Source: Dioszegia crocea
Lineage: Eukaryota > Basidiomycota > Tremellomycetes > Tremellales > Bulleribasidiaceae
Direction: 5' to 3'
Assembly: GCA_001600615.1 (NCBI GenBank)
Contig: BCKK01000002.1
Coordinates: forward strand, 154,809 to 218,808
DNA length: 64,000 bases
Below are positions 57,315 through 64,000 of the stretch, in pieces; the stretch's first letter is position 1; each line of letters opens with the position of its first letter. The position numbers were made by a program, and so were the translations under genes. The notes under the pieces are model-generated. The model made no database searches and was not told the DNA's origin. It worked only from the letters and a program-made list of their open reading frames with translations.

Positions 57315-59782
57315 TCAAGCAGGAGCCACCAACTGGCCGTGGACCGGGTCCACCACATTTCGCAACGTCTCCAACAACGTCTCTGCTCCCCGCCGGATAC
57401 CCCATATGCCCACTTGCTTGATCCGCTTGGTATTGGCCACTTCGGACGAGACGTGATGGGTGAGGGCTGAGTGTATCTGGTTTGATATGGATGACATGAG
57501 TCCGGCTGAGGAAGTCAGCTTTGCCACATACGTAGATGAAGAGTTTGATCCCAGTCGCAGACTTACTCTCAAATAACGTCCAGGAACCGTCGAAATCTCG
57601 GAGATCGGCGTCGACCTGACAATGGATAGGCATAAGGGTTCGATTGGCGCTACTGAGTCAGCTTACTCACATACGAGAGACACAGCGAGATTGCACCTAC
57701 TTGATGAATGCCACAATAGGCCGTATGAGGGCATTGTTCGTCACGCTCAGATCCGTCGTATAGATCGGCACAGCGGCTTTAAGATCCCTAAATCGCAGGT
57801 CGATATCCACCGTCACATGTCTACTCGTATCATCCACCGCTGCGGCTGCGCCTTCGTCCCCTTTGGGAGCACGGAGAGGCGGGCGTGCAAGTCTCGCCGC
57901 ACCAGGGTTGATATTAGACCCCTTAGTGGTGAGGTTCGCGCCGGACGCAGCGGCAGCTTCGACCGCGGCTGCGACTTCAACCGCTCGGAATGCGTCAGAT
58001 GCCGAAGAGGGTTTGATGACCGGAGTGGGTGAAGGTTCCGAATCGGGATGATCGCCACCTGCGATCTTTCCTACATTCCGTCCAATCTCGTCGAAGATTG
58101 CTCGGAAGTCGACTTGCTCGTCTGGGTGGAAGGGGAATTTGATGTCGAGTACGGCATCAAGCTTGCCAGCTGTTATCCAGGACATGGGTCCGGTGTGGCC
58201 TGTGGCGTATTGGGCATGCTCGATGGGCAGACCGTCTATCCGGAAGCGAGCCTGTAGGTCAGCCATTGTACTCTCCTCCAAACATCAAGATGTCGACCTA
58301 CCATGCGTTTCACCAACCCCTCGTCCCCTCCATTCGCCTTACCCAGCTTTTGCGGCATGTGTAGGCTGAAAAGGCAATTGTCGAATTGCCCCGTGATGGC
58401 TTCCGCACTCATCATGTCGTAGAACATCCATCTCTTCCTCAACGGCCCAATGGCCGCATTGAAGATACTGACATTGAACGGCCTTTGTCCGCCTGGCTGA
58501 TAGACCGTGATCAAGGCGTCTTCAACGAGCAGGCTTTCAAATTCGAAATCGCCAGTCTGTGTGGCGTGACGCCAGTCGGCGGGGGAGAGGGGCTTGGAGG
58601 TATCCCACCATACCGACCGCCGATCGACGACACCTCGCACACCCTTGATCTTAGCGTCCTTTACCAAGCCTTTGCCGTCCAACCATCGCTTTAGGGACAG
58701 GGTGACCTCCACCTCGTCTAGGTTCAAGTCGAACATCGTGTAGTTGTCCGTTTCGGATGCGGGAGAGGAGAGATATGTATCAGGGGAAAGAGATGAGGAT
58801 AGGAAGGCGGTAGGTGCGGGTGGGGCCGCAATGGAGGCTTTTGTCTGGGCGGGTTTGGGTTTGGAAGCGGAGGCGGTCGTCGTTGGGGATGGAGAAGGGG
58901 TGGAAGAAGAAGAGTCACTGGCTCGACGGGATATGTATACGTTCTGAAAAGTGATTGTCGAAGCGCCCCAACGGGGAACGATGGCCGATTCGAAGCTGTC
59001 CATCAGCGATGGTTTGGCATTGGCTCGCAGACTAGCTTACATGACAGTGACGCCTGTCTCAGAGGTCATGTAATCGGATATCCACCTCGCAGCGTACTCC
59101 TGCAGAGATAAGGAATTGAGAGTTGCGAACACGGCGGACACAAAAGTCGTGCTGAAAGGTAAGCTCCGGCCTCGCAACGACAAAGAGTGGCCGTGAGCTC
59201 ACGTTCCGATCAAGATCCACAGTGCTGGGAAGTCAGCGTCAGATCAATCGCAAATGACAGTAGAGTAGTCTTACTATTTCCGAGCACGAACCAACTCGCG
59301 AAAGCACTCATATCGTCCGTATTGAAACGCCGCCATCCGCGAATCGTGAACCACTTCACTCTGATACGTAACCTCTCCCACCAACTGGACGCCGCTTTGA
59401 GCAATTCCTCTTTACTCGGCCGATGACTTGTACTCATCGGCACTGAAGCACGCTGGATGAGCCGCCTAATGAATGGCGAGTAATCCTGGGCATGATCCCG
59501 CTTAGGTCCTGCGGGCGCTTTCGGAGAGCCAGACGCAGGCGATGAGCAATGGGGGCAATCATCTTTCCCCGAGCTCGTACTTTGCCAGCGCCGCTGTGCA
59601 AGGTGTCGGATACTAGTCGTAGGGGGTTGTTGTCGACTGTCGAAAGACTCTGCCTGTCGGGTAAAGAATGACCGGATAACGAGGTACCGATCTGGCGTGG
59701 AGGATCGTGTGGCCGTCACTCGAGCCGAGGAGAGACTCGATCTCGCCGCTCTCAGCGGGAGCAGCACTTTCAATCCGGACAT
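57315..59782 (-). CDS. MDM31: Mitochondrial inner-membrane protein Mdm31/Mdm32-like
   Basis: Predicted 720-aa inner-membrane protein needed for mitochondrial shape, nucleoid stability and cardiolipin-related lipid homeostasis. Exons (minus): 59275-59782, 59203-59224, 59041-59151, 58302-58995, 57701-58251, 57567-57652, 57315-57505. The N-terminus is Arg/Ser-rich without acids (a presequence) and runs to about residue 70. A membrane helix pair sits around SAFASWFVLGNTLWILIG and FVSAVFATLNSLSL. Family blocks: FESAIVPRWGASTITFQNVY, FDLNLDEVEVTLSLKRWLDG, KGVRGVVDRRSVWWD, GDFEFESLLVEDALITVYQP, and near the end VGIWGIRRGAETLLETL. Low-complexity inserts explain the extra length over yeast Mdm31 (579 aa). 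Mdm31 and Mdm32 cannot be separated by eye. Exon 2 is 22 nt. Confidence 0.9.
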
Positions 59783-60260
59783 TCAAGCAGATCCGTCTGC
59801 TCTTAGTTGCTGCCCGGCGGGGTTTATTACAGCTAGCAAGGGATAGGTTCTCAATCGATAGGTAGGTGCAAAAATGATTGAGCATCGCGGAACACCTGAA
59901 TTCTGAAACGCCGAATAACGTAACAGCTTTGACAGACACATATTTATAGCCACGTCACATCTTCTACCCGCCCTGGGGGCCATCGACCCCTCTCTACAGC
60001 CAGTATGCATGCATGTATATGACCGTAAAATGAGTGCAGGCTGTATGTGCATACGCGGAGTGGATGTGCATAGTGTACAGAGTGATTGGAATGTTTTGTA
60101 AAAGGATACCCGCCCGGCCGTGCCTGAGAGGATCCTCGAAGTGTGGGGTCAGAAAGAAAGCACGCAATCTGATATTTTGAGTCGTTTCATCTGCCCTTAT
60201 CCATCCTTCAACTTGGACCTGTACATTGACTCTCATCCTCCCTCTCCATCCTCGTCCAAG
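59783..60260. promoter_or_regulatory. Divergent promoter, MDM31-like / beta-lyase-mevalonate kinase
   Basis: This 478-nt spacer separates divergent genes. A purine/pyrimidine-alternating ATGCATGCATGTATAT stretch lies at about 60004-60019. No consensus sulfur- or sterol-response site was identified with confidence. Confidence 0.4.
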
Positions 60261-63200
60261 ATGTCCCGCTTCCAATCCACAGAAGAGCCTTCCTCTCCAA
60301 CAGATTCCTCCCTCGCAACTTCCATCTTCGACTCGTCCTCCCACTCCGTCTCGGACGCAGATAAGCGAGCAGCCCAAATCGCCAAATGGCGCTTCTCAAC
60401 CTTGGCTGCCAATGTCGATACCAAAGATCAGTATGGCGCTAGCTCTACCCCTATATATCAGACGGCGACCTTCAAGGGCGTCAATGGAGAATATGATTAC
60501 ACTCGGAGTGGAAACCCTACTCGTGGCGGACTAGGTAAGCGGCTTACCTCTCGCTTTAACGCTCGGACTGACTTTCAGAATCTCACCTTGCGAGACTCTA
60601 TGGCGCATACTCTGCATTCGCGCTGTCTACCGGTATGACGTGCCTCGATATGATCCTTCGGCTCGTCAAGCCCGGAGAGACCGTTCTTGCCGGCGACGAT
60701 ATCTATGGCGGCACCAATCGACTATTGACTTACTTGAGCACTCACGGTGGTGTTGATGTCCGGCACTTGGACACCACTCGGCCGGAGCTGCTCTTGCCTC
60801 ACCTCGGACCGGGCAACAAGTACGTCACACAATACAGAGCCAAGCGGATGATTGCTAATTCCCAGGGTCACCATGGTCCTCCTCGAATCACCCACCAACC
60901 CCCTCCTTAAAATCGCCGACCTCGGCGCGATCGCAGCCATGGTCAAGTCACGCGCGCCCAGCGCACTCATCGTAGTCGACAACACTATGATGTCTCCCTA
61001 CCTCCAACGACCCCTCCACCTTGGCGCCGACATCGTCTACGATTCGGGAACCAAATACCTTTCCGGCCACCACGATGTCATGGCGGGAGTCATTGCTGTC
61101 AAGGACGAGGCGGTTCACAAGACTATCGCATTCATGATCAACTCGGTCGGATCCGGCCTCGCGCCATTCGACTCGTTCTTGCTCCTCCGGGGAGTCAAGA
61201 CGATCTCGCTGAGGATGGATAGGCAAATGGCTACCGCCCAACTTGTCGCAGACTATCTTGATGCGTTGGGCTTCTTGGTCCACTACCCTGGATTGAAGCA
61301 CCACCCTCAACGAGATGTGCATTATAAGCAAGCGACGGGAGCCGGAGCGGTGTTGAGTTTCGTCACGGATGACAAGGCGCTTAGTGAGCGGATCGTTGGC
61401 GGGACGAGATTGTGGGGTATTTCGGTATCCTTCGGGGCTGTCAACAGTCTCATCAGTATGCCTTGCATGATGTCGTAAGTCTATCTTCTCGCCGCGTGAC
61501 TGCCCGCGCTTACATCACAGCCATGCCTCCATCTCCGCCGCCGTACGAGCTGAACGCGGCCTTCCCGAAAATCTCATTCGTCTCTGCGTGGGCATCGAAG
61601 ACCCTCGGGACCTGATTGACGATCTCGAATCTGCCCTCCTATCTTCCGGCGCGATCCAACACAATCTCTCCTACTCGCCTCAAAACCCCACCAAGGTTGA
61701 AGCTATCTTCGATACCAACCCCTCTGCATGGATCCTCGAGCGTGCGCGGGCGTTCCACCGTCCAGGAGAAGAGACAGCAATGGCCCGGCTGGTCCAGGGT
61801 GTTCAGCGGTCATTAGGCCTGGGTGCGGAAGAGCGGAAGAAGGTCGAGGGCGAAGTGGTAGTTTCTGCCCCTGGCAAAGTTATACTGTTCGGGGAGCACG
61901 CGGTCGTTCACGGTGTGGTGAGTTAGGATAATCATGCAATCAGTTGTACTGTCGCCGCTGCCGTTTTATTATCGACTTAGCTGACAGCCAGACCGCTATT
62001 GCCACCTCGGTGAACCTCAGATGCTACGCCGCTCTCACTCCCCGGTCCGACGACAAGATCGCGCTTGAAGTGCCTGACCTAGGCCTGGAGATGGAGTGGT
62101 CAATCGCTTCCCTCCCTTGGAACCTCCTCCCCATCACTTCCAAATCTTCCGACCGTCGCCTGGCCGACAAAGATCTCGATGCTCCTTTATTAGCTGGTAT
62201 CGAGAGTTTGGTGAGGGATGGCAATGTCAGCGTGAAAGCAGCGATAGGCGCAGCTGGAGCGTTCTTGTATCTATACATGACAATCGCTGGATCTGAGAAC
62301 GAAGCGTAAGTGTCTGCCACTTTATCCATATCAAAACTGATCCCTAGTTTCTCTGCAACATTCACGGCATCATCCAACCTACCTATCGGTGCAGGCCTTG
62401 GTTCGTCGGCTGCCTACTCGACATGCATAGCCTCAGCCCTGTTGATCGCACATCAAACCATCCCCACCCCTACTTCCGTCTTCTCCCAAGAAGAGACAAA
62501 CCTAATCGACGGCTGGGCCTTCCTTTCGGAGAAAGTGCTCCACGGAAACCCATCCGGTATCGACAATGCCGTATCTGTCCGAGGTGGTGCTGTGGCTTTC
62601 ACACGGGCGATGGGCGGACAACCTGGTGGACTGGAGGTGTTGAATGGATTTGACAGCGTGCGGTTGTTGTTGACCAACACGCTGGTCGGGCGGGATACGA
62701 AGACGCTTGTCGCGGGTGTGGCGACGCTTAGGAGCGAACAGCCTGAGTTGGTCGAAGGGATCTTGAGGAGCGTACAGGGTATCAGCGATGAGGCTAGGGT
62801 GCTGCTGGGCGGGGAAGTTGTTGAGCGCGCCAGGCTGATTGAGAGGCTCGAGGTGAGTTTGCTCTGCTCGACCGACATGGCTCCGGAGCTAGGCGATGGC
62901 GCCGATCGACAAGACTTGTGCTGACTCCCAGGCCCTGATCAAAGAGAATCACGCACACCTAGTCACCCTGCGTGTCTCCCACCCCGCACTGGAAACTATC
63001 GTCGCAGCAACCTCTCGACCGCCCTACGGTCTCTCCACAAAATTGACAGGCGCAGGCGGAGGCGGCTGTGCCGTCACGCTCATCCCTGATGCATTCGACG
63101 AATCGCAACTTGGTGAATTGATGGATCAGCTCCGGAAAGATGGGTTCGAGCCGCACTTGACCAGTCTGGGAGGAAAGGGAGCTGGTGTTCTGAGAGGAGG

Positions 63201-63336
63201 TGCAAGGAAAGAAGGGGTGGTAGGCCGGGGAGAGGATGAAGGGGTGGGAATGCCGCTTAGGGCTGGATTGAGAGAAGTGGGGAGAGAGGGTGTGGGTGCT
63301 TGGGCGGAAGGACTCGGAGAGTGGGTCTTCACGTAG
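60261..63336 (+). CDS. STR3-ERG12: Cystathionine beta-lyase fused to mevalonate kinase
   Basis: Predicted 914-aa two-enzyme protein. Exons: 60261-60534, 60579-60819, 60866-61474, 61521-61917, 61992-62305, 62348-62852, 62932-63336. Residues about 40-435 are a Cys/Met-metabolism PLP enzyme of the cystathionine beta-lyase type (YGASSTPIYQTATFKG, DYTRSGNPTR, Schiff-base Lys in SGTKYLSGHHDVMAG, C-terminal LPENLIRLCVGIEDPRDL). Exon 4 codes, without stop or intron, the end of this enzyme, a linker of about 60 residues, and the first motif of a GHMP mevalonate kinase (VVVSAPGKVILFGEHAVVHG). The kinase (about 485-914) keeps GAGLGSSAAYS, the catalytic Asp in GNPSGIDNAV, and KLTGAGGGGCAVT. It would act in methionine synthesis and the isoprenoid/ergosterol pathway. 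An ATG within the linker (61779) could alternatively start a separate kinase. Confidence 0.85.
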
Positions 63337-64000
63337 GTCTTGCAAGGGCAGGATGGGACTGTCTCGGAGGGGCGTGTAATGTTTCACTAAATTGTATATG
63401 CTGTACAGATCAATCTTATGAGAATAGTTTGGGCTCGTTGTTCGTCGGCTTTCAGGTCCTGCCCGCGGACGGGACGATTTCGTTTACAAGACGCTGGTTG
63501 ATACATCTTACAAGCGAGTCTCAGTCCGCCCTGATTCTGTCTCTGATACCTTAGACTAAGCTGCTTTGAGAGATACTCGCGGAGACTAGATCAACTCTGG
63601 CTATGGTCAAACACCAAATGTGTCAAAATTTGATCACGAGCGGAATGAAGGTGGCGTGGGTCAAGGTAGAGGAGACCGGATTTTACGTTACAATGAAATG
63701 TACAGTGATAGCTCTATCGGATATCGTACACACGAGAACGAACATTCACGCCATAAATCATACGGAAAGGGGTTGAAGGGTATCTCCTACTCCAGCCGTT
63801 CTCCTCTACCTAGCTTCCTCCAAACGTTCACCTATCACCCCAAATCGCCTTCCATCGCCCGGCCTGCTTCCAGTCATTCTAGGCCCCGGTCGGACCAGCG
63901 GGGGTGTTAAGGGATCGGAGGACATTCAAGTGTATTTGGGATTTGGTGAGTGTGGGAGGTTCCGGAGTGACGGTGGTGAAGGCCGCCGCCACGTTCTTCC
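63337..64000. other. Right edge, no convincing gene
   Basis: Holds the 3' UTR of the fusion gene. A plus-strand frame at 63620-63910 has no family similarity. On the minus strand an open frame enters from the window edge and stops at 63879-63881 (reads FTTVTPEPPTLTKSQIHLNV); it could be the 3' end of a gene lying beyond 64000, but 40 codons are too few to judge. Confidence 0.35.

Noticed and set aside
63620..63910. 96-codon plus-strand frame at the right edge
   Set aside because: No similarity, no splice context, and basic low-complexity composition; probably chance.

Overview
This window is nuclear DNA from a basidiomycetous fungus, most likely a yeast of the class Tremellomycetes. Protein families (Mdv1, Kti12, Tma46, Nas6, Sec12, siderophore transporter, Ctr copper transporter, Hop2), intron-dense genes with very small introns (mostly 40-60 nt, some 32-38 nt), GTRNGT donors and branch-like CTGAC/CTGAT boxes before the acceptor all point there. 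The species cannot be named from this alone. No rRNA, tRNA, CRISPR, transposon or prophage was recognised. Exon structures were read by eye; each multi-exon model was checked for an exon sum divisible by three and for continuity of the protein family.

Layout. 0.3-9 kb: Nudix hydrolase with a C-terminal membrane segment (-), ACC-synthase-like aminotransferase (+), large Ser/Pro-rich unknown (-). 9.5-20 kb: SNF2-type remodeller (+), fungal nitroreductase (-), mitochondrial fission WD40 protein MDV1 (-), KTI12 (+). 20-27.7 kb: unknown coiled-coil protein (-), ETF beta subunit (-), SEC12 (+), F-box-like protein (+). 28-36 kb: large zf-4CXXC_R1 protein (+) convergent with a large Cys-rich membrane-anchored unknown (-). 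36.5-43 kb: NAS6 (-), SDR/NmrA-like protein (-), TMA46 (-), HOP2 (+). 43-49.3 kb: a metal-related stretch with a siderophore-type MFS transporter (-), a Ctr copper transporter (-) and, divergent, a mitochondrial carrier (+). 49.5-52 kb: two tandem F-box-like paralogs (-), followed by a 1.5 kb gap. 53.4-60 kb: RNase III-like protein (+), VAM7 SNARE (-), MDM31/32-like protein (-). 60.2-63.3 kb: one continuous reading frame that joins cystathionine beta-lyase to mevalonate kinase (+). The last 0.66 kb holds no convincing gene.

Most genes are unlinked housekeeping genes. The points of interest are the beta-lyase/mevalonate-kinase fusion, extreme gene structures (micro-exons of 7, 8, 8, 10 and 10 nt, 32-nt introns, GC-AG introns, an intron splitting a start codon), paired ATCTGATAA sites upstream of the iron transporter, and a recently duplicated F-box pair with one member truncated by a nonsense codon.
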